DNA of 64,000 bases from Mermis nigrescens (Eukaryota; Nematoda; Enoplea; Mermithida; Mermithidae). Both the position numbers and the translations under genes were made by a program. Below are positions 24,642 through 38,000 of the stretch, piece after piece (the stretch's first letter is position 1; every line of letters starts with the position of its first letter). The notes beneath the pieces are model-generated. The model saw nothing but the letters and a program-made list of their open reading frames with translations. It made no database searches and was not told where the DNA came from. The DNA is taken from NCBI GenBank assembly GCA_036768485.1, contig JAVLUZ010000616.1, positions 397,861 to 461,860 on the forward strand. Direction: 5' to 3'.

Positions 24642-24870
24642 CATACGTGGGCAGCAAGAAAATTCTGGGGGTTGCAACATTTTTTGAAGGTCAAACAATG
24701 GCCGTAAAAATGGTGGTATGGCGATAAAAACACCATTTTTCGACGTTTCTCATCAAGCACTATCCATTGGCATCCAAAATTGCGAAAAAAACAAAAAAAT
24801 TTCAAAAATTGAATTCTGGGGGGGGTATTTTGGTTTCTGAGGGGGTGCATACCCCCCACGCCCAGGTGTG
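24642..24870. mobile_element. Family A MITE
   Basis: CATACGTGGGCAGCAAG to CACGCCCAGGTGTG; octamers CTTGCAAT / CTTGAAAT. Confidence 0.9.
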
Positions 24871-25090
24871 CTTGAAATGTCTAAAACGGGCTTTTCGTTC
24901 CATGCCGAAAAAGTACCCTCATAAATTTAAATAAAGCAGATAGTACGTTGGCAACGGGGGCCAGTGTCGTCGGGTGTAAAGTAATGAATCGCAATCCTCG
25001 TTTAAAGCATTAAAGAATTTATTATAAACGGATTAAATAACGGAATCGAAGGACAGGTACATTTGAAGTATGTAAAGTAATATTTGGTAA

Positions 25091-25321
25091 ACGGCTCCAA
25101 AGTTCTAAGGGGCGTGCAAGATTTTTTCAAACGTCAAAAAATGGCATTAAAAAGGGTGGTATGGCAATAAAGACACAATTTTTCAACGTCTCTCATCGAG
25201 CACTATCCATTGGCATCAAAAAATTGCGAAAAAACAAAAAAATGTTCAAAAATTGAATTCTGGGGTATTTTGGTTTCTGAGGGGTGCATACCCCCCAAAA
25301 TTCCCCCCCACGCCAGGTATG
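25091..25321. mobile_element. Family A MITE, eroded left end
   Basis: GGCTCCAAAGTTCTAAGGGG through the core to CACGCCAGGTATG; flanks TTTGGTAA / GTTGGTAG. Confidence 0.78.
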
Positions 25322-25542
25322 GTTGGTAGTCGCCAATTTAACAACAGAAACGAGTGCAGGTGTAAAGTAGTGTAAAGCAAGTAAGATTAAGAAATAGTAA
25401 TAATGTAAAGCGCTCTGAGCAAATGCTTTCAAAAAATCGAAACCTTCAATCGAAAAATTCGACTAAGCGTACTCAGTACGGCCAATGAGTTATAAAATTT
25501 GGCAAACAAATCTCGCGTCTGGGCAACAAGGGACGTCCGAAA

Positions 25543-25940
25543 CATACATGTAACGGCTCGAAATTGGGGGGGGGTGGTTCGGGTTATTTCAGAAGAGGGG
25601 GTCAATACCTCAAATTTTCGGCCAAAAATAACCAAAAAACGCCTAAAAACTGCCAAAAAATTCAATTTTTTTCCGAAATTCGGGGGGGAGCCAAACATTT
25701 TCTGGCTTTGGGCATACACAAATCTCAGGGAGAATGGGGGAGAGGGTTCGGAACCCCCAAAATTCAGAAAAATAAGACTTTTTAAACGTTATTTTGTGCT
25801 ATTTTTGGTCTTTCCGGGTTTAGTCCCCCAAAATTGATGTTGGTCCCCCCGAAATAGGACGTCCATCTACGAGCCTGGCTTCGGGAGGGGGTGGGGGTCC
25901 GACTTTGGATGGGGGATCCCCCTCCTCTGTTACATGTGTG
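25543..25940. mobile_element. Family D MITE in the DPP4-like 3' UTR
   Basis: CATACATGTAACGGCTCG to CTGTTACATGTGTG; octamers GTCCGAAA (25535-25542) and GTCCAAAA (25941-25948). It begins about 37 bases downstream of the peptidase stop codon. Confidence 0.88.
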
Positions 25941-25977
25941 GTCCAAAACCTGCGCTTTGTAAACAGTTTTGGCTTCT

Positions 25978-26097
25978 TCACGAATCGTCGTTCGTCGGCT
26001 GTTTGCTAGTTTGGAGACAATTGACGAAAAAATTATCCAACATGGTGTACAAGTGGAATTGATTGTCCGCAATGGAATGTTGTTGATTCGGATAGGC
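25978..26097 (-). CDS. DPP4-like exon n (catalytic His, C-terminus)
   Basis: Reads AYPNQQHSIADNQFHLYTML then DNFFVNCLQTSKQPTNDDS and TGA at 25978-25980. The His in QQHSI aligns with the catalytic His of S9 peptidases, and 'HLYTMLDNFF' is the usual terminal helix. The in-frame stop upstream (TAA) and the absence of any AG between it and the exon make a standard acceptor impossible. About 37 bases after the stop a family D element begins. Confidence 0.93.
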   Translation of the reverse strand, partial: AYPNQQHSIADNQFHLYTMLDNFFVNCLQTSKQPTNDDS

Positions 26098-29000
26098 CAT
26101 AAAAATTCGACAAAATTATATCAAAAAATTTGAGTAAGATTTAAAATTTAAACAATAAAAAAATTAATTATTTAATTATTTGATAAAAAATCATTTTCCT
26201 ATTAAAACATTTAAGAAACTCTTTATTATTTTTTGTTTTCACGGATTTTTTTAAAGCAATCATTACCGCATTTATTTTTATTTATTTAGAGCACGGCTTT
26301 TTTTGCATTCGGCAAAGATTTTTTCCGATGTACAAAGACTTTTTGGAACCGTCTTTATAAAAGTACAAGGATTTTTAGGAAGGCAAAAACTGTAAAAAAA
26401 CGGTCTAAAATGCCCAAAAAAATTTCTGGCACTTTGCGCCCAAATGAGCTATTGTGTGCTGTATTCAGACGTGTAACAGAGGAAATGGGGACCCCCAGCC
26501 GAAGTTGTTCGTCCCCATCACCCCATCACAGAGTCAGAAAATTTTTGACCCCAGATTTCTAAAAAAAACTTGCGATTTTTGGCCGTATTTAGGTGTTTTT
26601 TGGCCATTTTTGGCCAAAAATTAGAAGTCATTCACCCCTTCCCCTAAAAATTACCGAGAACCCCGTCCCTAAATTCCGAGCCTTTACATAAATGTGTGGT
26701 TCTATAAAAATTTATAATGGCAGAAATTGCATTCTGAAAGGAAAAACGTCAAAATTTTCGGCGCCGCGCGCCGTTTTGATACAATTTTTAGTATATTTCG
26801 CGTCAGAAACCCAGAAAATAGCTGATTTACACTACCACGGGTCGAAAAAAACATGTTTTACCACACTGAAGGCGCTACTGTACCATACTTTAGAACCGAA
26901 AAATTCGCATACGCAAAATGTACTAAACATTACGTTTTTTTATATTTCGTCTTGAAAAACTTGTTTAAACTTCATCTTTCTATATTTAATTTGAAAATGG
27001 GTTTTTTCTCAGAATCGATCCAGATTCTTAAAGCGAGCTATCTATTAAAAATTTATTAGGTATTATTTATTCTAAACTCTCTCCTGATTACACGCAGTTG
27101 AAACAAATTCATCTTATGTACCATACCGTGCATACACGTACGTAACGGCTCGAAATTTCGGATGAGTGGGGGTTACCGGCATACGTGGGCAGCAAGAAAA
27201 TTCTGGGGGGGGGGGTGTGCAAGATTTTTCGAAGGTAAAAAATGGCCTTAAAAATGGTAATATGGCGATAAAAACACCATTTTTCGACGTTTCTCATCAA
27301 GCACTATCCATTGGCACAAAAAAATTACGAAAAAAACGAAAAAAAATTTTCAAAAATTGAATTCTTGGGGGGTATTTTGGTTTCTGGGGGTTGCACACCC
27401 CCAAACCCCCAAGCCCAGGTGTAATTACCGGAAATTTTAAATCATAATTTTGACCAAAAATGGTGTAATACGACTAAAAATGGCCCAAAAAACGCGACTT
27501 TTCGCCAAAAAATCAAATTTTTGGAAATGTTTTCGTTTCAATGTAAATTTTTCGCTCCCGATGAATAGTTTGGTGAGAAACGTCAAAAAATACGTTTTTT
27601 TCGCACTTTAGCGAATTTTCCGACCCTTCGCCTAACTTTTGAAAATTAAATCCGACTCAACCATACGTGGGCAGCAAGAAAATTGGGGGGGGGTGGTGAG
27701 GATAGATAAAATTGCCAAAAATGTCACTAAAAATAGAATTCTGGGGGTCTATAGTCTATAGTAATCTAGGGGGTTCGAACACCCCAGACCCACCCCCAAG
27801 CCCATGTGTGGACTCAACCCATACCCAGCCAGAATAAGTCACTTACTGCGTTCCGTTAAGAATTTAAATGAATTTAAATTAATGCGCCAAATTTACCATA
27901 AATTGGAATTGAACACCCTTTTGCACCAAAGCTTCGACCAGCATCGCGGAATTTTGGAAATGCACATTATCTAAAAATCAGATTAAATAGGCACGTATCT
28001 CTGGGGGAATGGGGTTCAAACCAGTGTTTTTTTGTACAAGGTCCGTTTGTACATGTACAAAGATGGTCCCCAAAAGTCTTTGTACATTTTGTACATGCAA
28101 ATTTTTGTGTACTATAACATAGTACAGTAGCGATTTCAGAGCGGTAAGACAGGGTTTTCGATCTTTGGTAGTGTATTTTAGCTAATTTCTGGGTTTCTGA
28201 CGCCAAAAATTACTAAAAATTATCTGAAAACGGCGCGAAGCGCCGAAAAATGTTGACATTTTTCCATTCTAAATGCAAATTCTGCCATTTTAAAGATATA
28301 TAGGACAAATAATTTATCAGTTCGGCGCGAAGCGCCGAAAATTTCGGAATTTCACACCTTTTTACAGTTTTTGTCTTCCTAAAAATCTTTGTACATTTTG
28401 TACACACAAATTTTAGGTACTATAATATGGTACAGCAGCGATTTTAGTGTGGTAAAAACAGAGTTCTTCGACTCTTCGTAGTGTTTTAGCTAATTTCTGG
28501 GTCTCTAAGGGCAAAAATCACTAAGAATCGTTTTAAAACGGCGCGAAGCGCCGAAAAATTTGACATTTTTACTTTTGAAATGCAATTTCTGCCATTATAA
28601 AGATATATAGAACACACAATTACTCATTTCGGCGCGAAGCGCCGAAATTTCTCGAATTTCAGACCTTTTTTGCAATTTTTGCCTTCCCAAAAATCTTTGT
28701 ACATGTACAAAGACGGTCCCGAAAAGTCTTTGTACATCGGGAAAAATCTTTGCCGAGTACAAAAAAAAAACCGTGGTTCAAACCCCCCAAATTCAGAAAA
28801 ATCGGAAAAATAGGAAGTTTTAAAAGTTATTTTGTGCTATTTTTGGCCTTTTAAACTTGGTGCCCCCAAAAATTAGTGTTGGTCCTCCCAAAATAGGACG
28901 GCCGGCTACGTGCCTGCGTTTAAAGCATTAAAATGACGAGAAATCAAAAGCACTACTTCATTCTATTAAAAGGAAAGCGACTAATAGAATAAACGATCGC

Positions 29001-32000
29001 CAAAAACGAGCAAAACAACGGAGGAAAAATCAATTTTTAATGATTTGCGAGAAAACAGTGGTAAAAAAGTTTTTAACTGTAAACAAATTTACATGACTTT
29101 GCGAAATTGCCAATCTTATCATTTGTCTTTTGAACAGCCGATATTTAGGCAAAAAAAATTCGCGACTAATCAATGAAATCCCAGAATTTGCGATATAAAA
29201 TTAAAAAGGCCAAAAATAGCAGGAACCAATTTTCGGCTAAAAGTTTTTGTAATAAAACTCTAAACGTGATAAAAATTCAACGAAACCAACCAAAAATTGT
29301 ACGAGAGTAAAAGATTACATTTATGTACATGTGAGGAACCGAAATCTGAGGAAATCGCTCGGTTAGGCCAGTATTTGCCCAATTTTACTTCAACTTTTAT
29401 TTGACCCTTATAAGGGCTAAATATTTTTCAGATACAAATAAGGGTAGGTATACTCTTTTAATTAAAATTTCCAATACTACATTTTAGTGTGGAGTGATAA
29501 ATGACGGTTAGTATAGATAGTTTTTTAAATATACAATAGCCCGTCGCAGGCGCGTATCTCTGGAGGGTGGGGAGGTTCTAACCCCCCCCCCGAAATTTCC
29601 AAAAAACGGAAAAATAGGACTTTTTAAACGTTATTTTGAGCTATTTTTGGCTTTTTTCGGCTTAGTCCCCCAAAAATTGGTGTTGGTCCACCCCCGAAAA
29701 TAGGACGGCCAGCTACGTGCCTGGCTCGTCGTATTCATAGGATTCAAATTTGGCTGATTGAATTCGGTAATAAAATTAATAGTTATAATGAAAAATTAAC
29801 AAATAAAGTATTATAAATATATAAATAAAGGATATAAAATAATACCAAGCACTGATTTAGCTAATTTTGACTAACTGCCAAAATTAGTCAAGCGAGCCAA
29901 ATTTGGATCGTCTTTGCACACGTGTATACGTATTTTTCTTGGGAGGGGGCGGTAAAAATGACGATAAGCGCCCGATTAGAGATTCGTAGAACACCAATAA
30001 TTCCCAAATTTTCAAGTCTGAGTAAAATAATAACATTCATAAGAACCCCGTAGTTCAAGCTTGCGCTCGGTTGAGTGGACCCCCAAAATACAAACGGACC
30101 CACCAAAATTAAAAAAAACCAGATAAAACTTTTTTTAACCGTTTTTTACGATTTTTTTATGTCCGTGGATATAGAGAGCTTGATGAAAAACGAAAAAAAC
30201 ATTATTTTTCGCCCTATTAACAAAATTTTGACAATTTTTAAGCTATTAAACTATCCGAACCCAACCTAAATTCAATTAATTTGGGTCCTGCCCATCCCTA
30301 TACATACGGTAGTGCGCTGTTCTTCTGGTTGTTACGCTTGGGGTCACATTGTAGAAAATTTTTCGCACGGATCGCGACCATAGGTGGGCGGCACCAAAGT
30401 TCTGGGAAGGGGGTGCAAGATTTTTTCAAAGGTCAAAAAATGGCCTTAAAAATGGTGGTATGGCAAAAAACCACCATTTTTCAACGTTCCTCATCGAGCA
30501 TTATCCATTGGCACCAAAAAATTGCGAAAAAAACTAAAAAATTTCAAAGATTGAATTCTGGGGGTATTTTGGCTTCTGGGGGGAGGGGGTATTTTGGTCT
30601 CTGAGGGGTGCATATCCCCCGAACCCCTCACGTCCAGGTATGGTCACGAGTTAGAAAACAAATTTAAAGTATTTCAAACGAACTTTTTTAGGGCGCTGAT
30701 TGGTCGGCCCCACACCTGGGCGTGTGAAGGGGGGGAGTTTAGGGGCTATGCACCCCCGCCCCCGAGAAACCAAAATACCCCCTCCCCCAAAACCAAAATA
30801 CCATCCAGAATTCAATTTTTGAAATTTTTGTTTTTTTCCGTAATTTTTGATGCCAATGGATAGTGCCCGATGAGAAACGTTGAAAAATTGCGTTTTTGTC
30901 GCCATACCACGATTTTTAAGGCCATTTTTTGACTTTTAAAAAATCTTGCACCGCCCTTCCCCAGAATTTGGGTGCTGCCCACGTATGCGGCCCCTGTTGT
31001 CTCTTAATATCAGTATCTGTGTCATAATGACTTGTTGACGAAGCATATCGCGAGTTGCCGTACTGGTAGCGTGCTGTAAGGCCTAAACAATATAATTATA
31101 CACTGCTGTGACCACAGTCCCTTCTTACAGCTTCTAGAAGATTTTTTATAGATTTATGGATTTTTATGGATTTTATGGATATGGATTATGGATTATGGAT
31201 TTATGGATCCCCAAAATCGATCGACCCCGTTTTTGGCAAAAAAATTGTCTTATTTTTAAACGCTGTTGTGCCATTTTTCGACTAAAAATTTTAAGGCCGT
31301 TTACCCTCCCCCGAAAACGTTGGAAAACCCTATAAAAATTTTTGAGCTTTTTCATATCGAGTTGCAGCTGCGGTTGTGAACTAAGTAGCGGTTGCGCAAC
31401 CGAAAGGGAAAATTTCGGATCGGAGCATGCCAAGTTGTGTAAAACGTAAACTATAAGACGAATTATTTAGGAAAAATTTTAGAAATTAAATTAAAAATTA
31501 AAAATTATGTTAAAATTAAAAAAATAAATTAAATGTTAAAAAACTTACCGTCGCCTGTGCCATGGGCGAGCATAAATCGTCCGGACAAGAATGCCGACAC
31601 GTCCGAATTAACATTAGTGCGCAAATAAGACCAGAGAGTTTATGTTTAGGAGTTTAAATGGACATAAAATTAATTAAAATATAAACATAAAAATAAAAAA
31701 AACAACAAAAATAGTTTCATTTGCATTATATTATTCTCTAATAAATTTGAAGATTTAAGCCAAATTTATTAGTTCTAAAGTATTACTTAACAAAGTCTTA
31801 CTTGACATACAGGCCCGTAGCCAAGGGGCGGGGGTGGGGCAGGAAGAGGGGGGGCAGTTGCCCCCTCCCGGAACCAAAAAAATTTTTGTTTCCTAAAAGG
31901 GTACCCTGAGGGATGAAATGAAAATTATCGGAGTGCATTTAAAAAGTCGCCAAAACAGGAATTTTGCGCACTTTTGAGCTAGTAAACACGAAATTTTGCG

Positions 32001-35000
32001 GCGCTTCGCGCCGCATTGATTGTTTATGTATAGTTTTGTTTTTAAACTATTCAAATTTGGCTTAGACGTGTAGAAAATGTCAAATTTTTCCGGCGCTCCG
32101 CACCGAATCACTAATTTCCTGGTTGTTTTTCTTTGCAGAGTACAAAAATGAAAAGTTGAGAAACGGTTTACGAACCGGACGATGAGATATCAGTTGCGCA
32201 GATAGTGTAAGCCATATATTTTTTGTGCATGAGTATGAAATGAACTGGAAAGTTTTAATTTTTTTCAAAATTTTTTATATTATTGTGTAGAGCCCGTTGA
32301 GAAACGTTCAAAAATGCCCTCAATTTTGACTACCCTCTAATAGTTCTCGAGGTATCCGACTTTCAAAATTTTTGCCCACCCCGAAATAAAATTTTGGCCA
32401 CGCGCCTGCTTACATACAATAAAAGTTAAATATAATATGAAATTTTTTACCTTCAAAAGCAACGTACTCTCATCACAGATGCGCAGCATGGGAATTCTGG
32501 GGGGAGAAGTCAACCCAAAATTTTCTTTTTAAAAAAGCATTTTTTTGGGCTAAAAAACGATGGGTACACGTAAAAAACACTGTTTTTTGACGTTTCAGAC
32601 AATGCTCGCTCTTTCTAGGACATAAAAACGTAAAAGAAATCTGGAAAAATTTTTGAAAAAATTGAGTACATTGAACAAAATTAGGCAAAAAATGTGCATA
32701 TGGCGCGAAGCGCCGAAAGTTCGAGATTTTTGAACCAAAAATGAGCTAAAAACGCATAAAAAGGCATACATTTTACAAAAAATCAACAATTCTGGGGAGG
32801 GGTCGCAGCCATTTCGCGAGAGGTCAGTTGCCATTCTGTGGGAGGGGGGGTCAAAACCCCTAACCCCGCCTCCCCAAAAACACGTCTGATTCTCATCCTA
32901 GGATAATAATCAATAGAAATTATTTTATAATAATTATTTTAATACCCCACTGACATCAAATCGTGCGTCTTAAATCTTAAATCCTAACAAAATTTGAATG
33001 CAACTCGCGAGGGGGGTTGGTAAGGGCCCACAAAACAAGCAGCCTTCGTACTAGCCAGACTACGAAAATTAAATTTTTTCTAAATTTTTTCGTCAATTTT
33101 TGATGATACTGAATCAGCTTGACGAGAAGCGTGAAAAAATTAATTTTTATCCCATTCACGATCAATTTCTCCAGCTTAATTGGCCTCTGAAATTTCTCGC
33201 AACCTACCACAATTCGCATCTTGAAACCAGATAGGACAAATGAGATGGTAAAAAAACGAGATGTTTAATTGAAAAATGGAATAAATTGTCAAAACGATAT
33301 TTATTACGCAAAAACTAGACGAATAGGATAGAAATTAGGTGAAAAAATTAATGAAAAATCGACGATTTCATACCTATACGTCCGCAAAAAATAAAGACGT
33401 AAAAACAACCAATTTTAAATAAAATTATTGAAACAATAAAAACCAAAACTAAGGAAATAAACTAAATTACCTACCTACAGGGGCGGATTTAGGGGAAGGG
33501 GGGCGGGAGGCGGCCGCCCCCCCTCATTGGCCAAAAATAGTGCGCAAAATTAAGGATTTTTGAGCGATTTGTAGCGATTTTCGGGTTAAAACTGCTAATT
33601 TTTCCGCCCAAGACAGGATTCTGCCCCCCCCCCCCCTTAGGGGTACCGCCCCCCCATAGGAAAATCCTGGATCCGCCACTGCCCACCTACATGTCTTTCG
33701 TAATTGTTGTTCGAAAAGTAAACGTATGAAGAACTCAAAAAACCGAATGTCATGATTTTACTATTGTATAAAAAAATGTGTTGTTTCTGGAAAAGGGCAG
33801 AATGATTTAGAAAATAAGTGAATAATTACAAGAAAATGGGCAAATAAAATTATTCTGACAAAAAACGAAAAATTAAATGAAAAATATAAAAATAATTAGC
33901 GGAAACGAAGATGAAAAGTTATTTCAGGAAAAGGGAAATATTCCACCAAAGTCCGTCGTCCTCTAATCCTAGAAGATTGAGAATTTTTTACACGCACCTC
34001 CCACCCCGCCCCCGATTTTTAGGGCAAACTTGCGATTTTAGGCCATTTTGAGGCGCTTTTTTCGCAAGTTTTGGCTGAAAGTAAACCCCGCACAGAAATG
34101 TCTGAATAGGCCCTCACCCAACAGTTTAAGTATATATTCCAAATTCAAAATTATTAAACACGTACGGGCCCAAACCATACGTGAGAAGTACCAAAATTCT
34201 GGGGGAGGACTGCGGGATTTTTCAATGGTAACTGCGAAAAAAAACAGAAAAAAATTGAAAAATTGATTTCTGAGGGTGGGGGGGTATTTTGGTTTCTAAG
34301 GGGGGGTATTCGGCCTTTTGGGGGTTCACACCCTTAAACCTTAAATATTTGAATAAATATATATTTTTAATCACATGAAAACACATTATAAATGAAACCT
34401 ATGCCAAAACTTGAACAAAAGCGTAAATATTTGGAAAAAATTTCCGACGCGTTATTTTAAGTTTTTGGAAAGACCTATTGGATTACTGTAGCTTAAAGAT
34501 GCCAAAAAATCCTTACCAAATACCCGGCGTAATTATCACTAGAATAATTTAACCCCATATAGCGCTCCGTATAAGCGGCGTCTGAAAAAGTAAACTTAAC
34601 ACGTAACCGAGACAACAATGTAAAGCAGGAAATTATTGAAAGAGGCAAGAGATTCATCATGCATAAAAATAAAAACTTTACACAATACACATAATAAAAA
34701 TAAGGAATAAAAAACTGATACGATAAAAACATTAAAATTAAAACGGTAAAAAATGATAAAATGATATATAATGCATTTTGTTGTGATATTTCAGATATTT
34801 ATATATTTTGATATATTTGATATTTATGATATATATTTGAAAAAATGATATTTTCGCTTGATTACCGTAATATAAGAAATTAGTAACTGGAGCAACTGCA
34901 GCGGCACACTTGAATACAGTAAACTTATCCATTTCGACGATGTGCGTAGTTGCAAAGCCACCGTAAGACTATATTTAGAAATAGAAATAAAAATTAAAAA

Positions 35001-38000
35001 ATAAAAAATGATAATAAATAAAATATTCGGAAATGTAGGCTGGTTTACTTTTTGTCAAAAGCGAAAGTAATCGAAAAATTTAAAACGACTAAATTAAAAA
35101 TTCAAATTAAGCAATTCGAATAATTAAAATTAAATCTAACAATTATGGATTAATTCTACTGAATTTTATAAAATTATAGAATAACGAACAAAATGGAAGA
35201 AATGAAATATTGCTTTAAAATGCAATAATCTCGATATCTTCACATGCTGCATGTGTATATGTATACTTATTACTTCCCATTTAACGTGTCAATATGTCCC
35301 CTGTAAAGGGGTTTGACACGGGAGTCCGGGATAGGAAATCGAACTTTAAAGTCAGCTATCCTTTAGCCTGTCACTACCAAGTGTTCATGTACGAGTGAGA
35401 AAACTCGTTGCATTACGTAGGGTTCGAACCGTCAACCTTCTGCACCAGGTGCAACGGTGTTTACCACTACGCCACACAAGGCTTATTAATTATTATTTAT
35501 TATTTATTATTATTACTTATTATTTCAATAAATTTTCTAAATTTTTTAATTTTGAATTTTTTAAAACAAAGTCGTACGTGATATCTAAATTATATTCAAA
35601 ACCGCGAAAACATATGTAATACGCATCATTTACTTTAATCCACTATAAGAATTTTCATGCTGACTCTCATTACGGTGGAGTGATTTTTATTTCAGGCTTT
35701 GTTTCCACGTACTTCCAGCATCGTTTTCTGAAGTGTTTCCATTTCCAAAAGAATTAAAAATTAAAACAGAATGAAGTTTTGTAAAATTAAAGCGACTTAT
35801 TTTTACGCAGACATGTAACAAGGGGGTGGAGGGATCCTCCATCCGAAGTTAGTCGTTCCGCCCATCGCCTAGGCCAAAAATTTTTGACCCCCTCCTGACT
35901 TTTGGAAAAGTTTAAATTTTTTCAGCCGTTTTTAGGTGTTTTTGTTGGCCATTTTTGGTTTAAAATTTGATATATATGTATTTATTAAGGTATTGCCTAC
36001 ATACAGGCCCCTATCCAGGATACGGCCAAGGGGGGCTGACCCAAAATAAATTGGTCTATATCTCGGAAAATTCGTCGGGATAGCTAGCAAAAACCGCATT
36101 TTTCCACCTTCCTCGACACATTCTATCCACTAAAATAATAAAATTTGGACTGTTTTTGAAAAAAATCTTGAAGGCTATAAAAAGTGTCATTTTTGGGTCA
36201 TGCTTGGGCCAAAACTATGGAAAATACTTAACATGCGGCGCGAAGCGCCGAAAATACGAAGATTTTGTTACAACGATATGCGATTTTTCCCTCTTTCCGT
36301 GCATTATCTTACCTCTCGAAATATTTTTCCGGCCAACGGAAGGAGGGAGGGTGGCCCCCGTCCACCTCTTCAATACGTCCCCGCCTATATTCGTGTATAA
36401 TTAGTATGAATATCAATGAATAATAAATGTATATACTAAGTTTAGACAGATATAGTAAGGCAAAAATACATACAAAATTTTAAGTCAAATATAAGTTCTT
36501 ATCATGACGGTAAGCTAATGCTTTATTATAGAAGACTTTGCCATTTATGTATATATTTTTGAAATTAAATTTATCTCAGATTTTATTATAGAAGAGTTTA
36601 CCATTTATGTACATATATATTTTAAAAATTAAATTTAGCTTAGTTATTAGCCAGGTGATCGATCGACGCTAGAGATTCCGTTCATTTTCGACCTTGACTA
36701 CAGCTTAGAGAATAATTGAATTCATTTCTCTTTAGCAGTATTTTTGACACAAACAAGCAGGTTCGGTTCCTACAGTCATCAAGGTAATTATAAAAAATTT
36801 TAGGCGCTTCGCGCCGATTCATTGCTCAGCGAAATCATCATTTTATTCCACGTGCATGATTAAAAAGGATCTAGCAGCTTAATTCTAGTGATTCTAGCGT
36901 TCATTGCTTGGTCCTTCCGAATTTTGAAGCGCTGTTTTATCTTACATTATTATAAAAAGGCAAGATAAATAATAAGCACTCATTAAATCAGCTGATTCCT
37001 GCCGCATCCCACAATTTCGGCTTGATATTCTAACAAATTGTAGATCCGCTGACGCCCGCGGTCAGCACATTTCTGTGAAGAACTTGTAAGTTTAAGGGCA
37101 AGAAGAGTGAAAATATGGCTCGCTACAAAATTGAATCACAGATGTCCTTAAATAATTCTAGCTAGTAAATTGGTAAATTGCGCATGACAGAATTCGCAGC
37201 TACATATATATAATAAATCTTAAATCTTAGATGATTCGTGCTGCAGTTCCGGGACCGGATGAAAAGTTTTTTGGTTATAAACCTTTGCAGTGCCACCACC
37301 CAGGCACGTACATACCACTGGTGGGGGATGAGAAAGTTCGGACTCCCCAAAATTCAGAAAAATCGGAAAAATAGAACTTTTTAAACGTTATTTTGTGCTA
37401 TTTTTAGCCTTTTTAGGCTTTGTCCCCCAAAACTGGTGTTGGTCCCCCAAAAAGGACGGCCAGCTACGTGCCTGTCACCACCTGCTACACTTGCTGCAAC
37501 GATCGATCACTATTCAAGCTGCACAGTATTTACATTTATAAATACATATCAGACTCTTAGCTGGACTGCGCTGCAGTAATTCATGGTGAAACGACGCATG
37601 AAAACACAGAAATGTTGAAATAAAAAGTAATATGAACTCGATTTATGGAACTAGACGGATATTACGATGATAGCATGTGTACAGGAAGGTCAAAAATAGT
37701 CTGGACTAATAGTTTTAATCCATTTTTAGACAAAATGTTGCTGACGTGATGGTACCATTCGAACATATTAAGTTCTATAAGTTTTAAAACTTTGTTATAA
37801 ATTAGGTCCGGGCCCGGACGCCTGTCCTGACCCAGTGGCGGATCCAGGATTTTTCTAAGGGGGGGGGGGGGGGCGAAACCCTGACTTGGGCGGAAAAATT
37901 AGCCGTTTTAACCTGAAAATCGCTCAAAAATCCTTAATTTTGAGCACTATTTTGGGCCATCCCGGGGGATGGGCGGCCGCCCCCTAATTTTGCCCCTGCC

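Noticed and set aside
28233..28640. CRISPR-like array suggested by regularly recurring GGCGCGAAGCGCCG
   Set aside because: The spacing is irregular (about 90-220 bp), the words are hairpins inside a transposon, and the genome is eukaryotic.
35395..35485. Functional tRNA gene
   Set aside because: A and B boxes are present, but the T stem and acceptor stem do not pair.
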